Positions 14,667 to 22,963 of a DNA stretch of 26,573 nt are shown in pieces. The notes beneath the pieces were generated by a model. It had not been told where the DNA came from and did not search any database. It saw nothing but the letters and a program-made list of their open reading frames with translations. The DNA comes from Deltaproteobacteria bacterium. Its GTDB lineage: Bacteria > Myxococcota > Polyangia > Haliangiales > Haliangiaceae. The stretch covers positions 1 to 26,573 of the forward strand of contig JAGSPR010000034.1 in the NCBI GenBank assembly GCA_018262455.1, read 5' to 3'. Every line of letters starts with the position of its first letter. The stretch's first letter is position 1. The translations under genes were made by a program, and so were the position numbers.

Positions 14667-17177
14667 ATGGGACATCGCTATCTGGCCACCACAGGGTTGG
14701 CACTGCTCGTCGTCGCCATCGGCTGCGCGGATCCACACCTGGATGATCGACTGCCGATCATCCACGCGCGGTTCGATCCCGACGCCAAGTCGATCCCGAT
14801 GCCGAACGATGCGGTGCGCGATCCCGTCGCCGGCGTCCTCGATCTGCCGAATGACACCCCCGCGGACGTCGCGAAGCTGACCTTGGCCGAGCAGGAGTTC
14901 TACACGTACCTCGAGACGCTCGACGGCTGGTCGTCGTTGATGTCGGCCTCGATCGAGCTCACCGGGCCGATCGATCCGCGGACCGTCGACGTCGACAACC
15001 TCCAGGTCTGGCACTGGACGACCACCCCGACCCGGGTCGACGACGTCCGGATCTCGGTCGCCGCCGACGGGATGAAGATCACCATCGATCCGCCACGCAC
15101 CGGCTGGGTGCGCGGCGATCGCTACATGGTGGTGGTGCGCGGCGGCCAGCACGGCGTGGCCGGCAAGCAGGGCGAGCGCGTCGAGTGCGATGCGGCGTTC
15201 TACTTCCTGCGCCAGACCCAGCCGCTCGACACGCCCGAGCACGAGCGCGCGTTCCCGGGCAACACCGCGGCCGAGCGCCAGGCCAACGCGAAGAAGCTCG
15301 AGAAGATCCGGCTCGACATCGCGCCGATGTTCGACTACTTCGAGGCGCGCGAGCTGCCACGGGCCGACGTCGCGGCGCTGTGGGCGTTCACGGTCACGAC
15401 GCGCACCGAGCTCGCGATGGACAAGGCCTCGCAGCGGATGCCGCTGCCGGTCAACCTGATGCTCGACCCCAGGACCGGGCACGTCGATCTGCCGCTCGCG
15501 CCGTGGGACAGCGCGATGGAGGCCGAGGCCAAGCAGCGGCTGACCGAGTTCACCGGGTTCGGGCTGTCGTCGGACCTGCTGTACGAGTTCACGGCGCCGG
15601 TCGACGCGACCACGGTGAACGCGTCGACCGTCAAGCTGTACAAGCTCGGCGCCGCGGCCCCGGTGCAGCTGCCGGCGAAGGTCACGTTGATGCCGGACAA
15701 CCTCCACGTGATCGTGGCGCCCGGGCGGCTCGAGGAGACCACGAGCTACCTGGTCGTCGTCGACCAGGGCGTGCGCGACAGCGCGGGCAAGCCGATCATG
15801 GCGATGCCCGCCGGTCACTTCCTCAAGGCGAAGGCAAAGGTGTTCGATGGCACCGCGAGCCAGGTCGCCGGCGTCGATCGTGATGACGCCGAGAAGCTCG
15901 AGGCGTCGCGCAGCCAGATCGTCAGCGCGCTCGATCAGCTGGGCCGCGATCACCTGCTCGCCGCGTGGCCGTTCACGACGATGGAGGTCAAGCGCCCGCT
16001 CGCCGACGCCCGGAAGTCCGCCGAGAAGCTGGGCGTGTCGCCGGATCCCCAGAGCATCGAGCACTTCACGCCGACCGAGGCCGTGCTGAACTTCCCGCTC
16101 GGCGTCACCTCGCTGGGCAACGTGTCGGACGTCTACCAGGGGACGATCGCGTCGCCGTACTTCCTCGACCCGATCACCCGCGCGCTGCGCAGCGATGGTG
16201 GCAACAAGGTCGAGCAGGTCCCGTTCGCGCTGACGGTGCCGAAGAACCCCAAGCCGGGTCCGATCCCGGTCGTCATCTTCGGTCACGGGCTGGTCACCGA
16301 GCGCCGGTTCGTGCTCGCGGTCGCCAACGAGCTCGCCGCCAGGGGCTTCGCCGCGATCTCGATCGACTTTCCGTTCCACGGCAAGCGCACGTACTGCGCG
16401 ACCGGCGGGCCGATCTCGGTCACCAACCCGACCACCGGGCAGGTCCAGTCCCTGTCGCCGTGCCAGGGCGGCTCGACCTGCAACAACGTCGGCCACTGCG
16501 TCGACGCCAACGGCGAGGGCAACCACCTCGCGATGTTCCCGATCCTCAACATGCCGATCGCGTCGGGCGCGGTGTTCAACGAGATCGATCACATCGCCTC
16601 GAGCAAAGATCACTTCCTGCAGGCGGTCATCGATCTGGGCGCGCTCGATCGCTCGCTGCGCAAAGGCGCGTGGGAGCCGCTGCTCGGTCACCCGGTCGAC
16701 ACGACGAAGATCTTCTACACGGGCCAGTCGCTCGGCGGGATCATGGGCGGGATCTTCCTCGGTACGTCACCGGAGATTCCGCGCGCGGTGCTCAACGTGC
16801 CGGGCGCGGACCTGATCCGGCTGTTCGACAACTCGCCGTCGTTCAGGCCGCAGATGGATGCGCTGTTCATCCGCGAGCACATCGTGCGCGACAGCTTCGA
16901 CAGCAAGCGCCTGCTCGCGGTGGCGAGCTGGATCATGGACGCGATCGATCCGCTGCACCTCGGCCCCGAGGCCGGCGCGCGCGCCCTGCTGATCCAGATG
17001 GCGACGCTCGACAACGTGATCCCCAACAGCTCGACCAAGGAGCTCCAGGACGTCACCGGTGCGGCCCGCCGCGACTACATCGCCGAGCACGGCTTCCTCG
17101 CCCTGCCGGTCGAACCCGAGTACTACCGGGGCTGCAGCGACCTCGCGAAGTTCCTCAACGCGGAGGCACTGCCATGA
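14667..17177 (+). CDS. Secreted lipase-like lipoprotein (Pla-1/cef, virulence-factor lipase type)
   Basis: The 836-residue protein begins MGHRYLATTGLALLVVAIGC, a lipoprotein signal with Cys20, preceded by a good gggagg ribosome site. The N-terminal part (RFDPDAKSIPMPNDAVRDP and DLPNDTPADVAKLTLAE) resembles the bacterial virulence-factor lipase N-terminal domain (PF12262), with Ig-like repeats further on. The C-terminal alpha/beta hydrolase has VVIFGHGLVTERRFV for the oxyanion region and FYTGQSLGGIMGG, a GxSxG elbow with Ser688. A Cys-containing insertion (about 575-615) lies between them. It should hydrolyse ester-linked lipids at the cell surface; substrate length is unknown. The stop overlaps the next ATG by four bases, coupling it to a FadL-type porin. 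A reading frame extending upstream to 14289 is not used because it lies antisense to nothing but out of frame over the SDR gene. Confidence 0.85.
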   Translation: MGHRYLATTGLALLVVAIGCADPHLDDRLPIIHARFDPDAKSIPMPNDAVRDPVAGVLDLPNDTPADVAKLTLAEQEFYTYLETLDGWSSLMSASIELTGPIDPRTVDVDNLQVWHWTTTPTRVDDVRISVAADGMKITIDPPRTGWVRGDRYMVVVRGGQHGVAGKQGERVECDAAFYFLRQTQPLDTPEHERAFPGNTAAERQANAKKLEKIRLDIAPMFDYFEARELPRADVAALWAFTVTTRTELAMDKASQRMPLPVNLMLDPRTGHVDLPLAPWDSAMEAEAKQRLTEFTGFGLSSDLLYEFTAPVDATTVNASTVKLYKLGAAAPVQLPAKVTLMPDNLHVIVAPGRLEETTSYLVVVDQGVRDSAGKPIMAMPAGHFLKAKAKVFDGTASQVAGVDRDDAEKLEASRSQIVSALDQLGRDHLLAAWPFTTMEVKRPLADARKSAEKLGVSPDPQSIEHFTPTEAVLNFPLGVTSLGNVSDVYQGTIASPYFLDPITRALRSDGGNKVEQVPFALTVPKNPKPGPIPVVIFGHGLVTERRFVLAVANELAARGFAAISIDFPFHGKRTYCATGGPISVTNPTTGQVQSLSPCQGGSTCNNVGHCVDANGEGNHLAMFPILNMPIASGAVFNEIDHIASSKDHFLQAVIDLGALDRSLRKGAWEPLLGHPVDTTKIFYTGQSLGGIMGGIFLGTSPEIPRAVLNVPGADLIRLFDNSPSFRPQMDALFIREHIVRDSFDSKRLLAVASWIMDAIDPLHLGPEAGARALLIQMATLDNVIPNSSTKELQDVTGAARRDYIAEHGFLALPVEPEYYRGCSDLAKFLNAEALP

Positions 17178-18406
17178 AGCCGTCGAACATGCTCAACATG
17201 CTCGGGTTCGGCAAGCTCGGGTTCGGCACGCTCGGGTTCGGCCTGTCGGCCGCGCTGGCGACCGTGGCCCACGCGGGTGGCTTCGCGGTCACCGAACAGA
17301 CCGCGGTGTCATCGGGGACCGGTGGTGCCGGCGTCGCGCGCGCCGACGATCCGGGCGCCGCGTGGCACGATCCGGCCGCGCTCGCGGATGGCGGTGGCTG
17401 GCGGTTCGATCTGTCGCTGATCGTCGCCCGGCCGTCGCTGGAGGCCCGCGCGCTCGATGGCTCGTGGGCAGCCTCGACCGACGCCGGGTGGTCGACGCCC
17501 CCCCACCTCGACCTCAGCTACGCCCACGATCGGTGGGCGGCCGGCGTGTCGCTCGGCGTGCCGTTCGGCAGCGGCGTCACCTGGCCGACGACCTGGCCCG
17601 GCCGTCACGAGATCGTGGCGACCGAGCTGCAGGTGTTCCGCGCGGCCCCGTTCGTCGCGTGGAGCTTCGGCAAGCTCCGCGTCGCGGCAGGCGCGCACGC
17701 CGACTTCGGGCGGTTGCAGATCGCGCGTGACCTCGACTTCATCGACCTGGAAGGCGACGTCGCGATCGACATGGACGGCCACGGCTTCGGCGTCGATGCC
17801 TCGGCGTTCTACCAGGCGCGGCCCGAGCTGGCGTTCGGCGCGGCGTACCGCGGCAGGACCCGGCTCCCGGTGCACGGCGGCGCGAACTTCACGGCGCCCG
17901 ACGCGTTCAGCGACAAGATCGCGGACCAGGCCGCGCAGAGCGAGCTCGTGCTCCCCGACCAGCTCGCGGTCGGCGGCCGCTACCAGCGCGGCAGCTACGC
18001 CGCGCTCGCGGAGCTCGAGCTCACGATGTGGAGCACGACGAAGCAGCTCGTCGTCGACTTCGCCCAGACCACGACCCCGGACGTGATGCAGGACCAGCGC
18101 TGGCACAACACGGTGGCGCTGCGCGCCGGCGGCGAGTGGACGCGCCGCAAGCTGACGCTCCGCCATGGCACCTACCTCGAGCAGTCGCCGGCACCGGCGG
18201 ACCGGCTCGCACCATCCTCTCCGGACTCGACGCGCCTCGGGCTCTCCGCAGGCGCGAGCTGGCGATTCGACCGCACGTGGAGCGTCGACGGCTTCGTCGA
18301 GTCGATGTGGCTGCTGCGGCGCGACACCACCGACATGGACTCGCTGCAGGCCAGCTACGGCGGGCACGCGATGCTCGCCGGGCTGGGCCTGCGCTGGACG
18401 CCGTGA
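17174..18406 (+). CDS. FadL-type outer-membrane fatty-acid transporter
   Basis: The 410-residue protein has a signal peptide ending at about residue 34 (ATVAHA), after which comes GGFAVTEQTAVSSGTGGAG, ARADDPGAAWHDPAALADG. This matches the N-terminal hatch of FadL/OmpP1 proteins, where the NPA-like motif is here DPA. The rest alternates short beta strands, as expected of a barrel, and ends in LAGLGLRWTP with a Trp near the C-terminus. FadL proteins carry long-chain fatty acids and other hydrophobic compounds across the outer membrane. Its ATG overlaps the lipase stop (ATGA), so both should be made from one message, and the porin may import the products of that lipase. The signal peptide carries a three-copy 15-bp repeat. 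Confidence 0.88.
   Translation: MKPSNMLNMLGFGKLGFGTLGFGLSAALATVAHAGGFAVTEQTAVSSGTGGAGVARADDPGAAWHDPAALADGGGWRFDLSLIVARPSLEARALDGSWAASTDAGWSTPPHLDLSYAHDRWAAGVSLGVPFGSGVTWPTTWPGRHEIVATELQVFRAAPFVAWSFGKLRVAAGAHADFGRLQIARDLDFIDLEGDVAIDMDGHGFGVDASAFYQARPELAFGAAYRGRTRLPVHGGANFTAPDAFSDKIADQAAQSELVLPDQLAVGGRYQRGSYAALAELELTMWSTTKQLVVDFAQTTTPDVMQDQRWHNTVALRAGGEWTRRKLTLRHGTYLEQSPAPADRLAPSSPDSTRLGLSAGASWRFDRTWSVDGFVESMWLLRRDTTDMDSLQASYGGHAMLAGLGLRWTP
17201..17245 (+). repeat. Three 15-bp tandem repeats in the FadL signal peptide
   Basis: The unit ctcgggttcggc followed by aag, acg or ctg is repeated three times, coding for LGFGK, LGFGT and LGFGL. Only the last codon of each unit differs. The repeat forms part of the hydrophobic core of the signal peptide. 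Loss or gain of a unit would change signal-peptide length by five residues and keep the frame. Confidence 0.9.
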
Positions 18407-18545
18407 CGGCCCGGCCCCTGTCGATCCCTGCTTCGTGAGATCGCGAGGTTCTAGCCCGGAATTCGGGCGGTTCTCGACGGCGAGATCGCGCGAGATGGCG
18501 AGCGTCATACTCTGCGCGGGGACGCGCGGCTGCCGCGCTCGGGGT

Positions 18546-18717
18546 TCCTCCTCGGACCCGCTCCGCCTCGGCGCTTCCCCCGGCTTCGCTGCTCCGCAGC
18601 AGCCTCGCGGGCGACCGCGATCTCCGCGCACGCACGACCGGTGAGCCACGCATCCTGTGCGCTGCGCGCCAGGATGCTGGGGGACCCCCGCGCCTCGGCT
18701 GCGCTCTCCGAGGAGGA
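18546..18717. repeat. Long-range inverted repeat with internal hairpins
   Basis: tcctcctcgga at 18546-18556 is exactly complementary to tccgaggagga at 18707-18717, an 11-bp stem enclosing 150 bases. Inside lie gctgc/gcagc around 18590-18602, gcatcctg/caggatgc (18650-18677) and ggggg/ccccc just after it. The right arm can alternatively pair locally (cctcgg/ccgagg). This could be a structured RNA, a small non-autonomous element or a protein-binding site. Confidence 0.5.
18650..18677. repeat. 8-bp perfect inverted repeat (hairpin)
   Basis: gcatcctg (18650-18657) and caggatgc (18670-18677) are perfectly complementary with a 12-base loop that is itself gcgc-rich. There is no T-run after it, so it is not a standard terminator. 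Confidence 0.6.
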
Positions 18718-18945
18718 CCCACTCGCGGGCGCGCCGCGCGTTGCGAGATCGCGCACGTTACGTCGCTGGAACGACGGGAAGAAGAGCGAACGAGGAGATC
18801 GACGAGTCGAGGCGAATACGTACCAGTGGTTCGACGGGAGGCTGATCGCGGATAGCATCCTTGTCGTGGTGGGCTACATCGTCGGACTCAAATACGCGAA
18901 GCTCGCGACGCGAGTGACCTCTCCGCTCCGGAATGGGGAAGCGAC

Positions 18946-19428
18946 ATGAGCGACGTGCACGTCCGCGCCGCACGCACGGATGAGATCGATCGGATCTATG
19001 CGGTACACCGTGACTCGGTGTCCACGCTGTGTACGAGCCACTACACCGACGCGCAGATCGCGAGCTGGCTCGACGGTCGTGGTCCGGAGATGTACTTGCC
19101 GGCCATCGCTGACCGGCGGCTCTGGGTCGCCGATGACGGCGACGTGGTCGGTCTTGTCGAGATCGCCGGTCACGAACTGACCAAGTTGTTCATCCGCGGC
19201 GATCGCGCGGCCGGGGGGATCGGGCGCAAGTTACTTGCGACTGCGCTCGCAGCAATCCGCGCGAGCGGTGCGCGGGTGGTGTATCTGGAGGCGACCAGCA
19301 ACGCCCACGCGTTCTATTCTCATCACGGGTTCGTGGAGATCGGTCGTGGCGAGTTCTCGCACGGTGCCAACGGCGTCGCGCTCGAGATCGTCAAGATGGA
19401 GCTCGACCTGCGCGAACCAATTGGTTGA
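18946..19428 (+). CDS. GNAT-family N-acetyltransferase
   Basis: This 160-residue protein has the GNAT fold. VRAARTDEIDRIYAVHRDSV forms the first strand and helix, and LWVADDGDVVGLVEIAG the central strands. LTKLFIRGDRAAGGIGRKLL is motif A, with the RxxGxG-type acetyl-CoA pyrophosphate loop (here Arg-Ala-Ala-Gly-Gly-Ile-Gly). VYLEATSNAHAFYSHHGFVE is motif B with the Asn and Tyr typical of the family. It should transfer an acetyl group from acetyl-CoA to an amine; the acceptor is unknown. A gggga sequence about ten bases before the ATG may be the ribosome site. No neighbour obviously shares its pathway. Confidence 0.9.
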   Translation: MSDVHVRAARTDEIDRIYAVHRDSVSTLCTSHYTDAQIASWLDGRGPEMYLPAIADRRLWVADDGDVVGLVEIAGHELTKLFIRGDRAAGGIGRKLLATALAAIRASGARVVYLEATSNAHAFYSHHGFVEIGRGEFSHGANGVALEIVKMELDLREPIG

Positions 19429-19724
19429 TCAGCAGCAGGCGGCGGCGTTTGCTAGTTTCGGGCTCCGACTCGATCAGGTATCGAGCCTCTCAAGACCTCC
19501 GAGCATCGTCACCGCGGCGCGCCGGCCGGAGGACCCCCTCGCCGCGCGCAGTTCCGCAGCGGGCACGTCGGTTCCTCGAGCGAGCACCGGTCCACACCCG
19601 CGAGGACTGTGTGAGCACGGCGAGGGGAGTCCGCAGGCGCGGCAGCCGCGGGGTCCGCGTTCTCCACCAACGTCCGCGCCACGCCCTGACGCCCCGACGC
19701 CCTGACGCCGCCGTGACGGCCTAG
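19429..19724. other. Intergenic, no gene seen
   Basis: About 300 bases between the converging acetyltransferase and M28 peptidase genes. The end near 19684-19720 holds short imperfect repeats of cctgacgc/cccgacgc and a small gccg/cggc hairpin that might end transcription. Open frames here are high-GC shadows. Confidence 0.4.
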
Positions 19725-20753
19725 CTAGTAGGCGACCCCGCAGCCGAGCTTCTTGCGAGCCGCGGCGAGGTCGACGTCGGTGTCGGCCAGCTCCCTGGTC
19801 AGCGCGCCCGCGAGCCGGGAGATCTCGACCATGTGCGGGTAGTCGACCTGGTCGGCCGTGTCGCACTTCTCGTGATAGCAGCGCGCGTCGGGCGTCCAGA
19901 AGAACACGTACGGCACGCCGAGCTTGCAGAACGGCTCGAAGTCCGAGCCGCGTGCCCGCCCGCCACTCGACACATTGAGCTTGGGAAACCCGCGGTCGAG
20001 CTGGTCGAGCAGCTTGCGCGCGGCAAAGCCCTTGAATGCCCCCATCGCCGCGACGAGCTTGCGGGACGAGTAGCTGCCGACCATGTCGAGGTTGACGACC
20101 TGCATGATCTTGTCGAGCGGCAACGCCGCCGGCGGGGTCTTCGCGTACTCGTACGAGCCGAGCATGCCGCCCTCCTCGGCGCCGAACGCGGCGAACACGA
20201 TCGTGCGCCTCGGCCGCGGCGCGTGTTGCTGGACGGCCTGCGCGATCGACAGCAGGGCGACCAGCCCCGAGGCGTTGTCGTTGGCGCCGAGGTAGCCCCC
20301 GCCGAGGTGATCATGGTGGGCAGCGACGAGCACGATCTCCGAGCCGAGCGTGGCGTCACTCCCCTTCACGTAGCCGACCACGTTCGCGGTGTGCTGCCCC
20401 CCGGTCGTGAACGGCAGCTCGAAGCTGGCACCGGCCTTGGTGAGCCCGAGGCAGTCGAAGCGTTCGGTGATGAACTTGCGCGTGGTGACGTCGCCGTCGC
20501 TGCCGGGCGCGCGCCCATCGAGCCCCTTCGAGGCCAGCAGCGTGATGCGCTCCCGCATGACCGCCTCGTCGTAGGGCTTGCCGTCCTCGACACAGCTCGG
20601 CGTCACCGGGGTCACCACCTCAGCGACCGCGGGCCTGGCCGCGGTCGCGGCCACGGCCGGCTGCGGGCTCGCGACCGCTCGCGGCGCTCGATCTGCCGGG
20701 TCCGCGATCCCGGAACCACATGCGACGAGCATCCCGAGCACGAGCCTTTGCAT
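19725..20753 (-). CDS. M28-family metallopeptidase lipoprotein
   Basis: Starting at 20753 gives MQRLVLGMLVACGSG, a short lipoprotein signal with Cys12, then an Ala/Pro/Val-rich linker to about residue 50. The M28 zinc site is complete: AAHHDHLG supplies His146 and Asp148, GANDNASG the bridging Asp159, GAEEGG the catalytic Glu193 and ligand Glu194, NLDMVG Asp223, and CYHEKCDTADQ His294. M28 enzymes are aminopeptidases or carboxypeptidases using two zinc ions; substrate preference cannot be read here. A paired Cys292/Cys297 beside the last ligand may form a disulfide. It would act at the outer surface or in the periplasm. The 30-residue longer reading from 20843 would bury the signal peptide. 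It converges with the acetyltransferase gene. Confidence 0.9.
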   Translation of the reverse strand: MQRLVLGMLVACGSGIADPADRAPRAVASPQPAVAATAARPAVAEVVTPVTPSCVEDGKPYDEAVMRERITLLASKGLDGRAPGSDGDVTTRKFITERFDCLGLTKAGASFELPFTTGGQHTANVVGYVKGSDATLGSEIVLVAAHHDHLGGGYLGANDNASGLVALLSIAQAVQQHAPRPRRTIVFAAFGAEEGGMLGSYEYAKTPPAALPLDKIMQVVNLDMVGSYSSRKLVAAMGAFKGFAARKLLDQLDRGFPKLNVSSGGRARGSDFEPFCKLGVPYVFFWTPDARCYHEKCDTADQVDYPHMVEISRLAGALTRELADTDVDLAAARKKLGCGVAY

Positions 20754-21210
20754 GACGGGGAGACCCACGAGACCGCCGCCGGTTTCATCCAAGCGAGGGC
20801 CACTGCTCGGTGTCGTGATCGCGTGGATCGAACGGTCATTCACGGTGGGTCGACGATCGCCGCGGAGCCGAAACTTCGGTCATGGTGAGCGCGATTCATT
20901 CGTCTCGCAAACACGATCTCTCGCGCGACGATCACCTCCACCCCGCGCTCCGCGCGAAGTTTGACGGAGCCTCATGCAGACCGATCGGGCAGGTTTTCTC
21001 GACGGAGATTCAGTCAGCACATCGAACGCGAAGCCGTGACGCAGACTCACAGTCAGGCTGGGTACATCAGTCGCCAACAAGACCGGCGACCAGATCAGCC
21101 AGCGGCAACTTCTGTTTTCATCGAACATGTGTTGCGGCTTCACTAAGGCCGACCGAGCAGCAAATGGGTGCGGCCTTCTGTTTGCACAGCGGGGTGCTCA
21201 GGAGGATTCG
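20754..21210. promoter_or_regulatory. Divergent intergenic region with lower GC
   Basis: About 460 bases separate the M28 peptidase gene (minus) and the orphan lipoprotein gene (plus). The stretch from about 20880 to 21185 is less GC-rich than the flanking genes and has no convincing coding frame. TTGACG at 20961-20966 is a possible -35 without a good -10. The end of the region holds a terminator-like hairpin. An untranslated leader or small RNA is possible but not shown. Confidence 0.4.
21145..21177 (+). terminator. Terminator- or attenuator-like hairpin in the leader of the orphan lipoprotein gene
   Basis: aaggccg (21145-21151) pairs exactly with cggcctt (21171-21177) across a 19-base loop and is followed by ctgttt. 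The T-run is short, so it may be a weak terminator, an attenuator, or the 3' end of a small RNA. The ribosome site aggagg (21200-21205) and ATG (21211) follow closely. Confidence 0.4.
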
Positions 21211-22152
21211 ATGATGACCCGGCAGATGATTGGTTCAATGTTCGTACTCGGATGTGCACTCGGCGGCTGTGCTGTCGATCCAGCGGGCGGAGGAAACGGA
21301 GACGGCAAGAACGACGCCGTCAACCCGGATCGCTTCGATGGTCAGAAGGACGCGCGCTCGAACTTGCTGGTGCTGCCTGCTGCCAGCGTCAGTCCCGAGT
21401 GGTGGATCGCGGTCTATCGTTGTGACACCGACAAGAGCGATTGCACCACCAAGAACGGCGCCGGGCAGACCGTGTGGGATTACGACGTCGACAAGAACAA
21501 CGTCGTCGACGATCAGGTCTGGAAGCTCGAGATCGCCCCCAACCGGGGATCGCTCAACGCCGACGGCCTGGTCAAGTTCGATGGCCTGTTCACCAGCCTC
21601 AAGACCGGACATCCCTACCTGATCATGCGGGGGTTCGAGGACAAGCGGCTCGACGTCGGGGTCATGGTCCTGTGGCCTGCCGACCTGGTGGGTGATGCGA
21701 GCTGGAATCCGTATCGCGATGCTGCGGACAAGACCTTCCGCGAGATCCTCACCCCGGTTCCAGCCCTCAAGAAGGAGGCACCGCCGAGCCCAGCGGTGCC
21801 TGGAACCGAACCGGAGCTTCATCCGGGGAGCGGGACGGGAAATCTCGACGTCTGCTTCGCCACCAACCCGGCAGGCTCACCCGAGACCCAGAACTGGATC
21901 GATGAGTTCTATTGCGTGAGCAACGATGCCGCGATCTGCGCGGGCACCACCGATCCGCGGGCGCTCGACGCGCAGAAGAATCCGATCTGGGTCCACACGA
22001 GCGTGCATGGCTTCGTGGACTTCCCGAAGACCATCTTCGGAATGCGCTCCTGGTATCACCGCCTCGAGCGCCGGATGAACGGCGAATTCGTCGATGCCGA
22101 GACCGTCCTCATCCGCGACGACCAGCACGCCACCAGCTCGCTCTGCCAGTAA
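21211..22152 (+). CDS. Orphan lipoprotein, Asp/Asn-rich N-terminus, unknown function
   Basis: The start at 21211 has the strongest ribosome site in the window, aggagg at 21200-21205. MMTRQMIGSMFVLGCALGGC is a lipoprotein signal, with Cys20 the likelier lipidated residue and Cys15 an alternative. An Asp/Asn/Gly-rich linker follows, then ASVSPEWWIAVYRCDTDKSD and DYDVDKNNVVDDQVWKLEIA, the latter with an acidic spacing that recalls calcium loops. A Pro-rich linker (about 185-205) separates a C-terminal part with four or more Cys (DVCFATN, EFYCVSNDAAICAG, SSLCQ end). I recognise no family. It is a 313-residue, probably surface-exposed protein with disulfides. It stands alone between divergent and convergent neighbours. 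Confidence 0.75.
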   Translation: MMTRQMIGSMFVLGCALGGCAVDPAGGGNGDGKNDAVNPDRFDGQKDARSNLLVLPAASVSPEWWIAVYRCDTDKSDCTTKNGAGQTVWDYDVDKNNVVDDQVWKLEIAPNRGSLNADGLVKFDGLFTSLKTGHPYLIMRGFEDKRLDVGVMVLWPADLVGDASWNPYRDAADKTFREILTPVPALKKEAPPSPAVPGTEPELHPGSGTGNLDVCFATNPAGSPETQNWIDEFYCVSNDAAICAGTTDPRALDAQKNPIWVHTSVHGFVDFPKTIFGMRSWYHRLERRMNGEFVDAETVLIRDDQHATSSLCQ

Positions 22153-22171
22153 GCCTCGAGCGCTGGGGCGC

Positions 22172-22930
22172 TCATGACCTCAGGAAGTAGACCGTCGCCA
22201 CGACCACCGCGAGGGTGATCACGGTCCAGCGCAGCACGCGGGCGGGGATCTTCGACGCGATCATGCCACCGACGGCCCCGCCCGCGAGCGAGCACGCGAA
22301 CATCACCCCGGCCACCGGCCAGTCCACCCGACCGGAACCGAGGAACACCACGGCCGCGGCGACGTTGGTCACCAGCGACACGCTCTGCTTGAGGGCGTTG
22401 ACCCGGGTCAGCGAATCGGCAAGCACCGCGGCGAGCGCGGCCAGGACCATCACCCCCATGCCGGCGCCGAAGTAACCGCCGTAGACCGCGGCGGCGGCCA
22501 CCGGCAGGGCCGCCCAGCGCTCGGCGCGTCCCGACGTGGTCCGCGCGAGCAGCCAGCGCCGCAGCGGATCCTGAACCGCGAGCAACGCCGCCGCGAACAG
22601 GATCAAGAACGGCACGGCGAAGTCGAACGCGCGGTCCTCGGTGTGGAGCAGCAACACCGCCCCGGCGACGCCCCCGAGCGCCGCCCCCGGCAACACCCGC
22701 ACCATCCGGCCGCGCTGGCCGACGAGATCGCGACGCTGTGCGAGGGTCGCGCCGAGATAGCCCGGGCATAACGCCACCGTGTTCGTCAGGCTCGCGGTCA
22801 CCGGCGACAACCCCACCGCGACGAGGGCCGGAAACGTGATCAGGCTGCCGCCCCCCGCGATCGCGTTGACGATGCCGGCAGCGAACGCCGCGCCACCGAC
22901 CAGCGCCATGCTGGCGGCGTCGGCTACCAC
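22172..22930 (-). CDS. TauE/SafE-family permease (sulfite exporter type)
   Basis: This 252-residue membrane protein has about eight hydrophobic segments and the TauE/SafE features: AAGIVNAIAGGGSLITFPAL near the N-terminus, SPVTASLTNTVALCPGYLGA, and in the second half YGGYFGAGMGVMVLAALA followed by NALKQSVSLVTNVAAAVVF. These two half-repeats with Gly-rich NAxxGGG/GxxFGAG motifs define the family. Members export or import sulfite, sulfoacetate and other organic anions across the inner membrane; the substrate here is unknown. The GTG at 22930 is the longest start; ATG eight residues in is an alternative. It follows the crotonase gene by 33 bases on the same strand and may be in one operon with it. 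Confidence 0.88.
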   Translation of the reverse strand: MVADAASMALVGGAAFAAGIVNAIAGGGSLITFPALVAVGLSPVTASLTNTVALCPGYLGATLAQRRDLVGQRGRMVRVLPGAALGGVAGAVLLLHTEDRAFDFAVPFLILFAAALLAVQDPLRRWLLARTTSGRAERWAALPVAAAAVYGGYFGAGMGVMVLAALAAVLADSLTRVNALKQSVSLVTNVAAAVVFLGSGRVDWPVAGVMFACSLAGGAVGGMIASKIPARVLRWTVITLAVVVATVYFLRS

Positions 22931-22963
22931 CGCATCACCGGACCGTCCTGCATGGCGCCGTGC

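Larger units (their letters stand above)
18407..18945. other. Non-coding stretch with several inverted repeats
   Basis: About 540 bases lie between the fadL-type gene and the acetyltransferase gene with no convincing gene. Small hairpins include gcccg/cgggc at 18454-18468, just after the porin gene, without a T-run. The middle part is very GC-rich and full of nested inverted repeats (listed separately). From about 18770 the composition becomes less GC-rich and probably holds the promoter of the acetyltransferase gene. Confidence 0.5.

Noticed and set aside
14532..16691. 719-codon minus-strand frame opposite the lipase gene
   Set aside because: Composition is that of a shadow frame (Arg, Asp, Val, Glu repeats); no motif seen.
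17309..18649. 446-codon minus-strand frame opposite the FadL-type gene
   Set aside because: Shadow composition; the plus-strand protein has a signal peptide and family motifs.
18641..18949. 102-codon plus-strand frame with a membrane-like segment (ADSILVVVGYIVGLKYA) overlapping the acetyltransferase ATG by four bases
   Set aside because: The first half crosses the inverted-repeat region and looks non-coding, and there is no ribosome site; borderline, kept out for lack of support.
19684..19720. Short repeats of ctgacgc/ccgacgc that could suggest an array
   Set aside because: Only about three imperfect 8-base units without spacers; not a CRISPR or a clear tandem repeat.
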